Positions 44,537 through 53,064 of a DNA stretch of 64,000 nt are shown piece after piece. The DNA is taken from the NCBI RefSeq assembly GCF_001280125.1, contig NZ_LGEG01000138.1:20317-84316 (forward strand). Reading direction: 5' to 3'. Under the pieces are notes generated by a model. The model ran no database searches. It had not been told where the DNA came from and saw only the letters and a program-made list of their open reading frames with translations. Source of the stretch: Streptomyces sp. NRRL F-6492. Its GTDB lineage: Bacteria; Actinomycetota; Actinomycetes; Streptomycetales; Streptomycetaceae. Position 1 is the first letter of the stretch. Each line of letters opens with the position of its first letter. The position numbers were made by a program, and so were the translations under genes.

Positions 44537-44984
44537 GACAGCCGTCGGCGGCCTCGATGAGCCGGGCCGCCTCGCCGAGCGCCCGGCGCAGGACGACGGG
44601 GTCGGTGACCGGGTCGGTGTCGCCGGGGGGCAGCAGCCAGCCGGCCGGGCGGGGGGCGCCGCCGGCCGATTCCGGCAGCTCGGGCAGTTCCGGCAGCTCG
44701 GGGAGGCGGAGGCCGCGCCCCGAGGTGCGCGTACAGGCGCTGCCCGGCACGTCCCAGGCGGCGGCGGTGCCGGGCGGCACCAGGAAGCCCAGGGTGTCGC
44801 AGGTCCCGTCGTGCACCACGGGGCCCACGGCGGGGGCGCCGGCGCGGCGCAGGATGTCGACGGCCTCCAGGCCCTGGCGGACCGGAACGGTGACCAGGTC
44901 CCAGGCTTCGGCGGCGGACTCGGCCCCGGCGGTGCCCGGGGCGGGCGCGGGCCGAGCGGCCGACTGTGAACCGATCTCCGACAT
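44532..44984 (-). CDS. Small primase/polymerase-like Streptomyces protein
   Basis: A 150-residue protein. Segments such as WDLVTVPVRQGLEAVDIL, GPVVHDGTCDTLGFLVPPGTAAAWD and GWLLPPGDTDPVTDP resemble the part of Streptomyces proteins annotated as bifunctional DNA primase/polymerase N-terminal-like, but no catalytic Asp pair is seen. A run of Leu-Pro-Glu repeats (near residue 95) is a low-complexity insert. ATG 44984 is preferred; the extension to 45038 is arginine-rich. The stop codon sits in a 9-bp repeat array. Function unknown. Confidence 0.55.
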   Translation of the reverse strand: MSEIGSQSAARPAPAPGTAGAESAAEAWDLVTVPVRQGLEAVDILRRAGAPAVGPVVHDGTCDTLGFLVPPGTAAAWDVPGSACTRTSGRGLRLPELPELPELPESAGGAPRPAGWLLPPGDTDPVTDPVVLRRALGEAARLIEAADGCR

Positions 44985-45208
44985 GGGACCCCTCCTCGCT
45001 CCATGAGGAGACACGTTTCGTCTCTCCCTACGGTTCAACGCCCCTGCGCGTCAACGGCTACGGCGGTTTCCCGCCGCAAAGGATGGCAGTTCATGGCAGA
45101 TCGCAGGCGAGATATCCGATTTGTAGCCAAACTCTGCGTAGGCGTCCGGTCACAGCGGGTACGTTTCTGCCGCCGGACCACCCGGCAGCACCAGGAGAGG
45201 GCTCGGCC

Positions 45209-46507
45209 ATGGCGGTGTCACGGGCAGTTCCCAACCTCGCCTTCCGCAGGCTCCGCGGACAGCAGTCGCCGGCGGAGTTCGCCGCGGCCGTCCGCCGGGC
45301 GGCGCGGGAGATCGGCGAACAGGTCGCGTGCGACGCCCGCTACATCGGGCGCGTGGAGGCGGGCGAGATCCGCTGCCCGAACTACGCGTACGAGCGGGTC
45401 TTCCTGCACATGTTCCCCGGACTCGGCCTCTCCGACCTGGGCTTCTCCGCGCGGGAGACGGTGCGCGGCCGGCGGCGGACCGTCCCGGCCGGGACGTCGC
45501 CCCCCGGCGCCTCCACGACCCGGAACGATGAGGAGAGCGACGTGCTGCGTCGCGCATTCATGACGAGCGGCTCCGCCGCCCTGGCGGCCGCCTCGCTGGG
45601 AGTCGGCGGCCCCGCCGTCGCGATCCCCAGCCCCCGCGGGACCCACCGGATCGGCGAGACCGAGGTGCGGGCCGTCGAGGACGCCGTGCGGCGGATCCGG
45701 CTGCTCGACGACCGGCACGGCGCCGACGGGCTCTACAAGGTGGCCGCCCAGCCGCTCCGCACCGCGTACGCGCTGCTCGACGCCGGCACCGCGGCCCGCC
45801 GCTCCACCGAGGACCGGCTGCACGCGGGCGCGGGCGAACTCTCCCTCTCCGTCGGCTGGCTGGCCCACGACTCGGGGCGGCACGAGGACGCGCGCTCGCA
45901 CTACGCGGAGGCCCTCGCCACCGCGCGCGTGGCGGGAACCTCCGGAAACGCCGCGCTGGAGGCGCACGCCTTCTGCAACACGTCGTTCCTGGCCCGGGAC
46001 ACCGGCCGGTACCGGGAGGCGGTGCGGGCGGCGCAGGCCGGGCTGCGGGCCGCGCGGTCGCTGGACTCGGCCCGGCTGCTGTCGCTGCTGTCGCTGCGGG
46101 AGGCGTGCGCGTGGGCGGCGCTGGGCGACCGGTCCGCCTGCGAGCGGGCCCTCGGCCGCGCCCACGCCTTCTTCGAGCGGGGCCCGGCCGACGGCGACCC
46201 GGAGTGGATGTCCTTCTTCGGGGAGCCGGAGCGGGAGGCGCAGGAGGCCCAGTGCCGGGCGGTGCTCGGCGACTGGGGCCGGGCCGTCCGCCACTCCCAC
46301 CGGGCCACGGTCCTGCAGAACCCGCACTTCGCCCGGAACCTCGCGCTCTACCGCGCCCAGCTCGCCAGGGACCTGGCGCACGCGGGCCGTCCGGACGAGG
46401 CGGCGGAGGAGGCACGGCGGGTGGTGGACTCCCTCGACGGCATCGCCTCGGCCCGGATCCGCGAACTCCTCGCGGAGACCGGCCGGGTGCTGGCGGCCGT
46501 CCGCTGA
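45209..46507 (+). CDS. HTH and tetratricopeptide-type regulatory protein
   Basis: A 432-residue protein. An N-terminal DNA-binding-like segment (about 10-75; FAAAVRRAAREIGEQVACDARYIGRVEAGE) is followed by a low-complexity linker, then an LRRAFMTSGSAALAAASLG stretch and helical repeats of TPR type (about 170-425; WLAHDSGRHEDARSHYAEALA, DTGRYREAVRAAQAGLRAA). The layout resembles NsdA-like Streptomyces regulators of differentiation. AGGAGAGG lies 8 bp before the ATG. It diverges from the small primase-like gene. The targets are unknown. Confidence 0.78.
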   Translation: MAVSRAVPNLAFRRLRGQQSPAEFAAAVRRAAREIGEQVACDARYIGRVEAGEIRCPNYAYERVFLHMFPGLGLSDLGFSARETVRGRRRTVPAGTSPPGASTTRNDEESDVLRRAFMTSGSAALAAASLGVGGPAVAIPSPRGTHRIGETEVRAVEDAVRRIRLLDDRHGADGLYKVAAQPLRTAYALLDAGTAARRSTEDRLHAGAGELSLSVGWLAHDSGRHEDARSHYAEALATARVAGTSGNAALEAHAFCNTSFLARDTGRYREAVRAAQAGLRAARSLDSARLLSLLSLREACAWAALGDRSACERALGRAHAFFERGPADGDPEWMSFFGEPEREAQEAQCRAVLGDWGRAVRHSHRATVLQNPHFARNLALYRAQLARDLAHAGRPDEAAEEARRVVDSLDGIASARIRELLAETGRVLAAVR

Positions 46508-46525
46508 GGAGCACGCGGAGAGGCG

Positions 46526-46613
46526 GTCACCGCCCCAGGTGCCCGGCGGTACGGGGCCGTCACCGCCCCAGGTGCCCGGCGGTACGGGGCCGTCACTGCT
46601 CCAGGTGCCCGGT
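46526..46613. repeat. 33-bp tandem repeat at the 3' end of the phosphatase gene
   Basis: Two identical 33-bp units (46526-46558, 46559-46591) are followed by a partial diverged copy (46592-46613) that is the last coding segment and stop codon of the phosphatase gene. Each unit carries GGCGGT and, in the next copy, ACCGCC, so the array can fold into hairpins between two convergent genes. Confidence 0.92.
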
Positions 46614-47189
46614 GTCGTTCCAGCGCTCGATCGCCGGGGCGTCGTACGCCCAGCCCAGGACCGACAGGCTCGTCGGGTCGAGGCGGATGCGGGCGGCGAA
46701 GGAGACGTCCTCGCCGAGCCAGCGGGCGCCGATGGAGCGCAGGATGTGCCCGTGGGCGAAGACCAGGACGTCGCGGTCGGCGGAGCGGGCCCACTCCACG
46801 ATCCCGTCGGCGCGGTCCGACAGCTGCGCCAGGGTCTCGCCGCCGGGGACGCCGTCGCGCCAGATGAACCAGTCCGGCTGCCGCTCCTTGATCTGGGGCG
46901 GGGTGAGGCCCTCGTACGCCCCGTAGTCCCACTCCATCAGCGCGTCCCAGGGCTCGGCCCGGTCGCCGAAGCCGGCGAGGGCGCAGGTCTCGCTCGCCCG
47001 GACCAGGGGGCTGGTGCGCACCTCCGTGCCGGGCAGGCCCTGCCAGGGGCCGCGGTGGAGGCGCTCGCCGAGCAGCTTCGCGCCGCGCCGCCCCTCTTCG
47101 AGCAGGGGTATGTCGGTCCTGCCGGTGTGGCGGCCGAGGAGCGACCACTCGGTCTGGCCGTGCCGGGCGAGCAGGATGCGCGGTGCCAT
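46593..47189 (-). CDS. Histidine phosphatase family protein (phosphoglycerate mutase-like)
   Basis: A 198-residue branch-1 histidine phosphatase. The catalytic RHG is in [11 protein letters not shown] (residues 6-16), further active-site residues are in [10 protein letters not shown] and the second histidine is in [10 protein letters not shown]. The size and short insert indicate a phosphatase rather than a mutase. ATG 47189 follows GGAGAG at 8 bp. The substrate is unknown. The 3' end carries the original copy of a 33-bp unit that was duplicated downstream. Confidence 0.88.
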   Translation of the reverse strand: MAPRILLARHGQTEWSLLGRHTGRTDIPLLEEGRRGAKLLGERLHRGPWQGLPGTEVRTSPLVRASETCALAGFGDRAEPWDALMEWDYGAYEGLTPPQIKERQPDWFIWRDGVPGGETLAQLSDRADGIVEWARSADRDVLVFAHGHILRSIGARWLGEDVSFAARIRLDPTSLSVLGWAYDAPAIERWNDTGHLEQ

Positions 47190-47333
47190 GGGAAGGCTCT
47201 CCAGAGGTTCGCGGTGCGGACGTGCTCCTTCCATCATCGCCCAACCGAATTCGGGGCGACACGCGGGCAACCTCCGGGTGCCGTCCGGCGTCCCCTCCCC
47301 CGGGCCGTACGCCTTACGGGAGGGACCTTGTCC

Positions 47334-48218
47334 ATGCGCGAGCCACGCTGGTGGGCCGAGCTGTCACTGATCGGCGTCGTGTACGCGGCCTACACCGGCG
47401 GGCGGCTGCTCGTGCGGGGCGACGAGGCCACGGCCGTCGACCACGGGCTCGCGATCCTGCGCCTGGAGGGGCTGCTCGGGATCGACGCGGAGCGCCCCCT
47501 GAACCGGCTGTTCACGGACGTCCCCGCGCTCGGGATACCGGCGGACTTCGCGTACGCCACGCTGCACTACCTGGTCACCCCGGCGGTCCTGGTGTGGCTG
47601 TTCCGGCGGCGGACCGCGCACTACCGGGCGGCCCGCGCCTGGCTGATGGCCGCCACCCTGCTGGGGCTCGTCGGCTTCACGCTGCTGCCGACCTGCCCGC
47701 CCCGGCTGCTCGACGCGGCGCACGGATTCACCGACACGATGGCGCACTTCAGCGCGTACGGCTGGTGGGGCGGCGAGGCCAGCGCGCCGCGCGGCCTCGG
47801 CGGGATGACCAACCAGTACGCGGCGATGCCCAGTCTGCACGTGGGGTGGGCGCTGTGGTGCGGGGTGATGCTGTGGCGGTACGGGCGGACTCCGCTCACG
47901 AAGGCGCTCGGGGTGGCGTATCCGCTGCTCACGACGGTGGTGGTGATGGGCACGGCCAACCACTACCTGCTGGACGCGGTCGCGGGGGCGGCCGTGATGG
48001 GGGCCGGTTTCCTGCTGGCGCCGCACGCGCTGCGGGTGGTCGACCGGCTGCGCGGAACGACGGGCGGGACGGCGGGCGGAACGACGGGTGGGACGGCGGG
48101 AACGGGGGAAGCCCCTCCGGTTGTCAGTGGGGGATGCGAGACTTCGGCGGGTGAGCACATCCCCGGACAACGGTCTGCCGCCACTGCCGCAGACGACACG
48201 TCGGCAGCGGCTCGCTGA
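47334..48218 (+). CDS. PAP2-superfamily membrane phosphatase
   Basis: A 294-residue protein with about six transmembrane helices. The acid-phosphatase motifs are partly visible: [11 protein letters not shown] (motif 2) and [13 protein letters not shown] (motif 3). The KxxxxxxRP motif is weak, as in inositolphosphotransferase/AUR1-like relatives. The C-terminal 60 residues are Gly/Thr/Ala-rich and lack membrane character. They are encoded by the part that overlaps the next gene by 68 bp, so the tail may be dispensable. ATG 47334 has GGGAGGG about 10 bp upstream. Confidence 0.82.
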   Translation: MREPRWWAELSLIGVVYAAYTGGRLLVRGDEATAVDHGLAILRLEGLLGIDAERPLNRLFTDVPALGIPADFAYATLHYLVTPAVLVWLFRRRTAHYRAARAWLMAATLLGLVGFTLLPTCPPRLLDAAHGFTDTMAHFSAYGWWGGEASAPRGLGGMTNQYAAMPSLHVGWALWCGVMLWRYGRTPLTKALGVAYPLLTTVVVMGTANHYLLDAVAGAAVMGAGFLLAPHALRVVDRLRGTTGGTAGGTTGGTAGTGEAPPVVSGGCETSAGEHIPGQRSAATAADDTSAAAR

Positions 48219-49302
48219 GCTGCGCGGACCGGCCAACGCGCCGCGTCCGCTGGACGCGCGGGCGCTCGCGGCGCTCGCGGCCAACCCCGGCTGCCGGCGG
48301 CGGGCCCTGCTCGACGGCGCCGGGGTCGACAAGTCCGCCCTCGCCGCGAAGCTCGGCTCCCCGGCCCCCTTCGGGCAGTCGCAGTTCGCGATCGTGCGGG
48401 GCAACTCCTTCGAGGCGAAGGTGAAGGCGGACGGCGGCCGCGAACTGCTGCGGCTGCTCGGGGTGGAGGAGCCCGGCGGGGTGGCCGTGCCCGATCTGAC
48501 GGCGGCCGGGCCCGAGGGCCGGGTGGCGCGCACGGCGCTCGCGCTGCGGGAGGCGACCGGCTCCGGGGCGTGGACGCTGCTCGACCATCCGCTGCTCGCC
48601 CTGGAGGTGGCGGGTTCGCCGGTCTACCTGGAGCCGGACGCGGTGGTGGTGCGCCCGGACGGCGGCTGGACGGTGGTCGAGATCAAGTCCTTCCCGACGA
48701 TCGACGGTTCGGCCGACGCGGCGAAGGTGGGCGCGGCGGCCCGCCAGGCCGCCGTGTACGTGCTGGCCCTGGAGCGAGTGGCGGCGGTGACGGAGGGCGC
48801 GCGGGTGGCGCACTCGGTGCTCCTCGTCTGCCCGAAGGACTTCTCGAACGTGCCGACGGCCTCGGTCGTCGACGTGCGCAAGCAGCGGTCGGTGACCCGG
48901 CGCCAGCTGGACCGGCTCACCCGGATCGACGAGATCGCGGACGCCCTGCCGGAGGGCGTCGACTTCGACGTGGCCGAGCGCTCGCCGGAGGAGCTGACGG
49001 CGTCGGTGGAGTCCGTGCCCCACCAGTACGCGCCGGAGTGCCTGGCCGCCTGCGAGCTGGCCTTCCACTGCCGGTCGCGGTCGCGGGAGGCGGGCGCGGT
49101 GGAGACCCTGGGCCGTTCGGTACGGGGTGAGCTGGGCGGTCTGACGACGGTCGGCGCGGTCCTGGCGGCGGCGCGCGGCGAGGCGGGCGACCCGGACGAC
49201 CCGGCGGTGGCGGCCCTGCGGCGGGCCAGGGCCCTGCGCGAGGAGGCGCTGGCGTCGGCGCCCGCCCGCATCCCCCGGGAGCACGTCGAATGCCCCTGCT
49301 GA
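48151..49302 (+). CDS. Cas4/RecB-like PD-(D/E)XK nuclease with predicted Fe-S cluster
   Basis: A 383-residue nuclease with all marks of the Cas4/AddB/Dna2-nuclease class. A first cysteine C48 is in NPGC, D163 in EPDAVVV, E177 and K179 in VVEIKS, and the RecB motif III Q199-xxx-Y203 is in RQAAVY. A C-terminal cysteine triplet C297-x3-C301-x5-C307 would complete a 4Fe-4S cluster with C48. It would degrade single-stranded ends processively. It is the first gene of a three-gene unit ending in an SF1B helicase. GTG 48151 lies inside the PAP2 gene end; no strong ribosome-binding site is visible. Confidence 0.85.
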   Translation: MSTSPDNGLPPLPQTTRRQRLAELRGPANAPRPLDARALAALAANPGCRRRALLDGAGVDKSALAAKLGSPAPFGQSQFAIVRGNSFEAKVKADGGRELLRLLGVEEPGGVAVPDLTAAGPEGRVARTALALREATGSGAWTLLDHPLLALEVAGSPVYLEPDAVVVRPDGGWTVVEIKSFPTIDGSADAAKVGAAARQAAVYVLALERVAAVTEGARVAHSVLLVCPKDFSNVPTASVVDVRKQRSVTRRQLDRLTRIDEIADALPEGVDFDVAERSPEELTASVESVPHQYAPECLAACELAFHCRSRSREAGAVETLGRSVRGELGGLTTVGAVLAAARGEAGDPDDPAVAALRRARALREEALASAPARIPREHVECPC

Positions 49303-49339
49303 CGTCCCTTTCCCGCACCGCGCCCCGGGAGGGCCTCGC

Positions 49340-50929
49340 ATGTCGCTGATCTCCACGCTGGCCCGGATGGAGGCCGTCGAGTCGGGCCGGGCGCAGCCGC
49401 TCGCCACCGTGCGGCACCGGCGGGTGTCCGAACGGCCGCTCGTCCTGGTGCCGTTGACCACCGCCGGTGAGGCGGGCGCCCCGCTGGGCGCGCTCGTCGG
49501 CACCGACCCCGGGGAGCCGAGGCTCCTGGTGGTGCCCCAGCCCCGCGACCGCGACCTGCGGTTCGCGTTCCTCGCAGACCTGGCCGAGGAGGTCCTGCCG
49601 TACGTCGACGCGTTCGCGGACGTCGTCGAGCTGGTGGAAAGGAACGAGACGGACGCCGAGACCGGCAAGAAGGTGCGGGTCGAGGTCGAACTGTGCTCGG
49701 ACGCGCCGCAGTTGATCGTGCCGAGCCAGGCGGGCGTCGAGTACGTGCGGATGCTCGGGCGGTCGACGCGGTTCCGGCGGACGGCCGAGCAGGACCCGGA
49801 GACGCCGTTCCCCGCGCCGCCCCGGGTGCCGCTGCTCGGGCGCTGGCTGACGCACTTCGGGGAGCGGGCCCGGGTGCCCGGCTCGTCGCTGCTGCTCGCG
49901 GCGACCGACCTGCTCAACCGGCACTGGGCGACCGGCCAGTCGTCCCTGGAGGACCAGCACCTGGGCGCGCTGCTCGCCTGGATCGACCCGGAGGACGGGG
50001 TGCCGGGCCGGGAGGGCGCGCTGCACGCGGAGGCGGGCCGGGACGAGCGGGGGCAGCTCTTCTGCCCGCCCGCCGGGCCCGCCACGGACCCGGCCTTCGA
50101 CAACCGGCTGCTCGCGCCCGCGATCGAGCGGTACGACCGGGCCCGGCAGGCGTCCGGCGCGGCCGAGGAGGCCGAGGCGGCCGAGCGGGCCCTCGGCGAG
50201 CTGCTCGCGGCCGAGCGGGAGGTGCGCCGGCTCGTCGTCTCGCAGCTGAAGCCGACGTGGGACGCGGTGTGGCGGGCGGTCGGGCTGCTGCGGGAGCTGC
50301 CGGAGGGGGCCAGGGTCGGGGACCGCTGGACCCGGGACCGCTGGTCCTTCACCGCCCACCGGGACCGGGTCGCGGCCGGCGAGCCGCCGCAGCCGCGCCG
50401 GGACGACGCGGTGACGGCGGCGCGGAAGCTCGCGGCGCGCGAGCAGGCGCAGGGCCAGCTGGAGGCGCAGGAGGCCCTGGACGATCCGCTGGTCCTGGCG
50501 GGCCGGCGGCTCGCGGGCGAGGCGTTCGCGGCGGAGGTGGTGGAGGTGACGATGGCGTGGACGGAGTCGAAGCGGCCCGCGCCCCGGCCGCTGCTGACGG
50601 TCCGCACGGACGACCGGCCGCACCTGGAGGCGGGGACGCGGGTGTACCGCTCGCTCGGAGGGAAGCCGCAGGCGGCGGAGTTCGTGCGGTACGAGGAGGA
50701 CGGCCCTCTGGTGCTCCGGGTCCTGGACCGGATGGGCCGGTCGAAGGAGCCGGCGGAGGGTTCGGTGCCGGAGAAGGGCGAGCGGATCGCCTGGACGCTC
50801 TTCGAGCACGACCAGCGGGTCGGTCCCGCGCTGCCGGACCCGGAGGAGACGCCCTGGACGCACGGCGGCCCGCCCCGGGCGGACGCCGTGGAGCTGCCCG
50901 ACCCCGTGACCCCCGAGGACGTCCTGTGA
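49340..50929 (+). CDS. Unknown 529-residue subunit of the nuclease/helicase operon
   Basis: A 529-residue charged, soluble protein with no domain I recognise. The N-terminal 110 residues look alpha/beta (LVLVPLTTAGEAGAPLGALVG, LRFAFLADLAEEVLPYVD). The middle is rich in long helices (EEAEAAERALGELLAAEREVRRL). The C-terminal 110 residues look beta-rich (LTVRTDDRPHLEAGTRVYRSL, GPLVLRVLDRMG). Position between a Fe-S nuclease and a helicase suggests a scaffold or a DNA-binding subunit. ATG 49340 has GGGAGGG 6 bp upstream and follows the nuclease by 37 bp. Confidence 0.8.
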   Translation: MSLISTLARMEAVESGRAQPLATVRHRRVSERPLVLVPLTTAGEAGAPLGALVGTDPGEPRLLVVPQPRDRDLRFAFLADLAEEVLPYVDAFADVVELVERNETDAETGKKVRVEVELCSDAPQLIVPSQAGVEYVRMLGRSTRFRRTAEQDPETPFPAPPRVPLLGRWLTHFGERARVPGSSLLLAATDLLNRHWATGQSSLEDQHLGALLAWIDPEDGVPGREGALHAEAGRDERGQLFCPPAGPATDPAFDNRLLAPAIERYDRARQASGAAEEAEAAERALGELLAAEREVRRLVVSQLKPTWDAVWRAVGLLRELPEGARVGDRWTRDRWSFTAHRDRVAAGEPPQPRRDDAVTAARKLAAREQAQGQLEAQEALDDPLVLAGRRLAGEAFAAEVVEVTMAWTESKRPAPRPLLTVRTDDRPHLEAGTRVYRSLGGKPQAAEFVRYEEDGPLVLRVLDRMGRSKEPAEGSVPEKGERIAWTLFEHDQRVGPALPDPEETPWTHGGPPRADAVELPDPVTPEDVL

Positions 50930-50975
50930 CCGTGTTCGACCCCGTGACCCCCGAGGACGTGCCGTGACCGTGTTC
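50900..50975 (+). repeat. 38-bp tandem duplication across a gene junction
   Basis: Copies lie at 50900-50937 and 50938-50975, with two mismatches. Each copy contains the end of one reading frame, a TGA stop and the overlapping GTGACCGTGTTC start of the next, so the intergenic junction itself is doubled. Confidence 0.95.
50926..50967 (+). CDS. Vestigial 13-codon coupled mini-ORF
   Basis: GTG 50926 opens a 13-codon frame (MTVFDPVTPEDVP) that ends at TGA 50965-50967. It overlaps the upstream stop (GTGA at 50926-50929) and the helicase start (GTGA at 50964-50967). It appears created by the 38-bp duplication: its first residues repeat the helicase N-terminus and its last repeat the C-terminus of the upstream protein. 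It may simply pass ribosomes along. Confidence 0.4.
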   Translation: MTVFDPVTPEDVP

Positions 50976-52295
50976 GATCCCTCCGCCGAGGCCGGGCGGG
51001 CGACGGCCGCCATCCTTGCGGACACCCTGCACGGCGGCGCGCGGGGCGTGGTGGTGGACTCCCCGCCGGGCGCGGGCAAGTCGACGCTCGTCGTGCGGGC
51101 CGCCCTGGAACTGGCCGCCGCCGGCCGCCCCCTGATGGTGGTCGCGCAGACGAACGCGCAGGTGGACGACCTGGTGCTGCGGCTGGCCGAGAAGGAGCCG
51201 GAGCTGGAGGTGGGCCGGCTGCACTCCAGCGACTCCGACCCGTACGACAAGGCGCTCGACGACCTGGAGAACGTACGGAAGTCGGCGAAGGCGGGCGACC
51301 TGGCCGGGCTTCCGGTGGTGATCTCGACGGCCGCCAAGTGGGGGCACGTGAAGAACGTCGAGCCGTGGGCGCACGCGATCGTGGACGAGGCGTACCAGAT
51401 GCGGTCGGACGCGCTGCTCGCGGTGGCGGGGCTCTTCGAGCGGGCCCTGTTCGTGGGCGACCCGGGGCAGCTGGACCCGTTCTCGGTGGTGGGCGCGGAG
51501 CAGTGGGCGGGGTTGACGTACGACCCGTCCGCGAGCGCGGTCTCGACCCTGCTCGCGCACAATCCGGAGCTGCCGCAGCACCGGCTGCCGGTGTCGTGGC
51601 GGCTGCCCGCGTCGGCGGCGCCGCTGGTGTCGGACGCGTTCTACCCGTACACGCCGTTCCGCAGCGGCACCGGGCACGGGGACCGGAGGCTGTCCTTCGG
51701 GGTGCCGTCGGACGGGTCGGGACCGGACCGGGTCCTGGACGAGGCGGCCGAGTCGGGCTGGGGCCTGCTCGAACTCCCGGCCCGGCACACCCCGCGCACC
51801 GATCCGGAGGCGGTGGGCGCGATCGCCCTGGTGGTGCGGCGGCTCCTGGACCGGGGCGGCGCGGCGGTCTCGGAGCGCGCGGAGCACCCCGTGCCCCTGA
51901 CCCCCGACCGGATCGCGGTCGGCACCGCCCACCGCGACCAGGCGGCGGCGGTCCGGGCGGCGCTCGCGGACCTCGGCGTGTCCGGGGTGACGGTGGACAC
52001 CGCGAACCGGCTCCAGGGGCGCGAGTACGACGTGACGGTGGTCCTCCACCCGCTGTCCGGCCGCCCGGACGCGACCGCCTTCCACCTGGAGACGGGCCGT
52101 CTGTGCGTGCTGGCCTCCCGGCACCGGCACGCGTGCGTGGTGGTGTGCCGCGCGGGCGTGGCGGACCTCCTGGACGAGCACCCGTCGACGGAACCGGTCC
52201 GGCTGGGCGCGGCGGTCTCGTTCCCCGACGGCTGGGAGGCGAACCACGCGGTCCTCTCCCACCTGGGGGAACACCGGGTGGCCTGGGCGCCGTGA
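50964..52295 (+). CDS. SF1B helicase of the Dna2/Upf1 type
   Basis: A 443-residue superfamily 1 helicase. Motif I GAGKST is at 36-41, motif Ia TNAQVDDLVLRL near 63 (the Upf1/Dna2 TNxAVD pattern), motif II DEAYQ at 141-145, motif III GDPGQL at 165-170, SWRLP near 210, motif V LQGREYDV near 352 and motif VI near ASRHRHACVV. The DEAxQ box and Ia pattern point to the 5'-3' SF1B group and not to UvrD. Eukaryotic Dna2 fuses such a helicase to a Cas4-like nuclease; here they are separate genes in one operon. Confidence 0.87.
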   Translation: MTVFDPSAEAGRATAAILADTLHGGARGVVVDSPPGAGKSTLVVRAALELAAAGRPLMVVAQTNAQVDDLVLRLAEKEPELEVGRLHSSDSDPYDKALDDLENVRKSAKAGDLAGLPVVISTAAKWGHVKNVEPWAHAIVDEAYQMRSDALLAVAGLFERALFVGDPGQLDPFSVVGAEQWAGLTYDPSASAVSTLLAHNPELPQHRLPVSWRLPASAAPLVSDAFYPYTPFRSGTGHGDRRLSFGVPSDGSGPDRVLDEAAESGWGLLELPARHTPRTDPEAVGAIALVVRRLLDRGGAAVSERAEHPVPLTPDRIAVGTAHRDQAAAVRAALADLGVSGVTVDTANRLQGREYDVTVVLHPLSGRPDATAFHLETGRLCVLASRHRHACVVVCRAGVADLLDEHPSTEPVRLGAAVSFPDGWEANHAVLSHLGEHRVAWAP

Positions 52296-52435
52296 GCCCG
52301 GGGCGCGCGGTCGGAGGTTCGCGCCCTTGCGGGGCGCGGGACAATGGATGGCGGCCCGGGTCTCCGGGCCGTGTCCGTGCGCGGCCCGGCCGTGCGCGGG
52401 CGTGCCCGTGCGGGACCTGTGCGAAGAGGAGAACG

Positions 52436-52795
52436 ATGATGGCGGAATCCGCGGAGCGGAGCGGGCAGCGGCGGCTTCGGCCGGCGCCGCTGATCTTCGA
52501 GCCTGCCGAGGCGTCCGCAGATCCGGAGCACTTCTTCGACCTGGAGTCGCTGGAGGACCCGCGGGAGCTGCTGTCCCGGGCGACGGAGCTGACGCTCGCC
52601 TTCCGGGCGGCGACGGACCGGGCGACCGAGTTCCAGGCGATCGCGGCGGCGCAGCTGGCCGATCCGCGCCGGTTCGACCGGCTGACGGTGGCCGACGTCG
52701 CCGAGCGGGCCCAGTGGACCGAGGACTACGCCCGCAAGATGATCGAGTTCGGCCGCGACCTCATCCGGTCGGGCGGGCGGCCGGCGGAGGACTGA
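52436..52795 (+). CDS. Small HTH-like protein after the helicase operon
   Basis: A 119-residue protein. The N-terminal 35 residues are disordered. A helical hairpin follows (ELLSRATELTLAFRAATDRATEFQAIAA), and the C-terminus resembles a helix-turn-helix (LTVADVAERAQWTEDYARKMIEFGRDL). GAGGAG lies 4 bp before ATG 52436 and 7 bp before the next ATG (52439), either of which may be used. It is 140 bp from the helicase, so cotranscription is possible but not shown. It might regulate the nuclease/helicase genes. Confidence 0.6.
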   Translation: MMAESAERSGQRRLRPAPLIFEPAEASADPEHFFDLESLEDPRELLSRATELTLAFRAATDRATEFQAIAAAQLADPRRFDRLTVADVAERAQWTEDYARKMIEFGRDLIRSGGRPAED

Positions 52796-52846
52796 GCGGG
52801 CGGCGGGCGTCGTTCCGGGCGGGCGGTCCGCGGAGGACTGAGCGGG
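52771..52846 (+). repeat. 30-bp repeat, 46-bp period, spanning a stop codon
   Basis: GGGCGGGCGG...GCGGAGGACTGAGCGGG occurs at 52771-52800 and 52817-52846. The first copy holds the C-terminal codons and TGA of the small HTH-like gene; the second lies just downstream and repeats the same stop context. Confidence 0.9.
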
Positions 52847-53064
52847 GGCGCGCGAGCGGCCCGGACGGCTCTCGGGGCGCGCGGGCGTCGTTCTGGAGCG
52901 TGGGGGCGCGAGACGGGGGCGCGTGTGGCCGGAGGCCTGCGTGGTGACTGAAAAACCACCCCTGGCATATGCCGAGGGCGCACGATACTCCCCGCCCGCA
53001 TCTCCTGTCAGGATTTCCGGGAACCCTGGGAAACCGTCCCGTCACTCCCGGTACACCTGGACGC

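Noticed and set aside
45007..45024. GAGAC-N7-GTCTC dyad upstream of the TPR regulator
   Set aside because: Only 5-bp arms; expected by chance in a sequence of this length.
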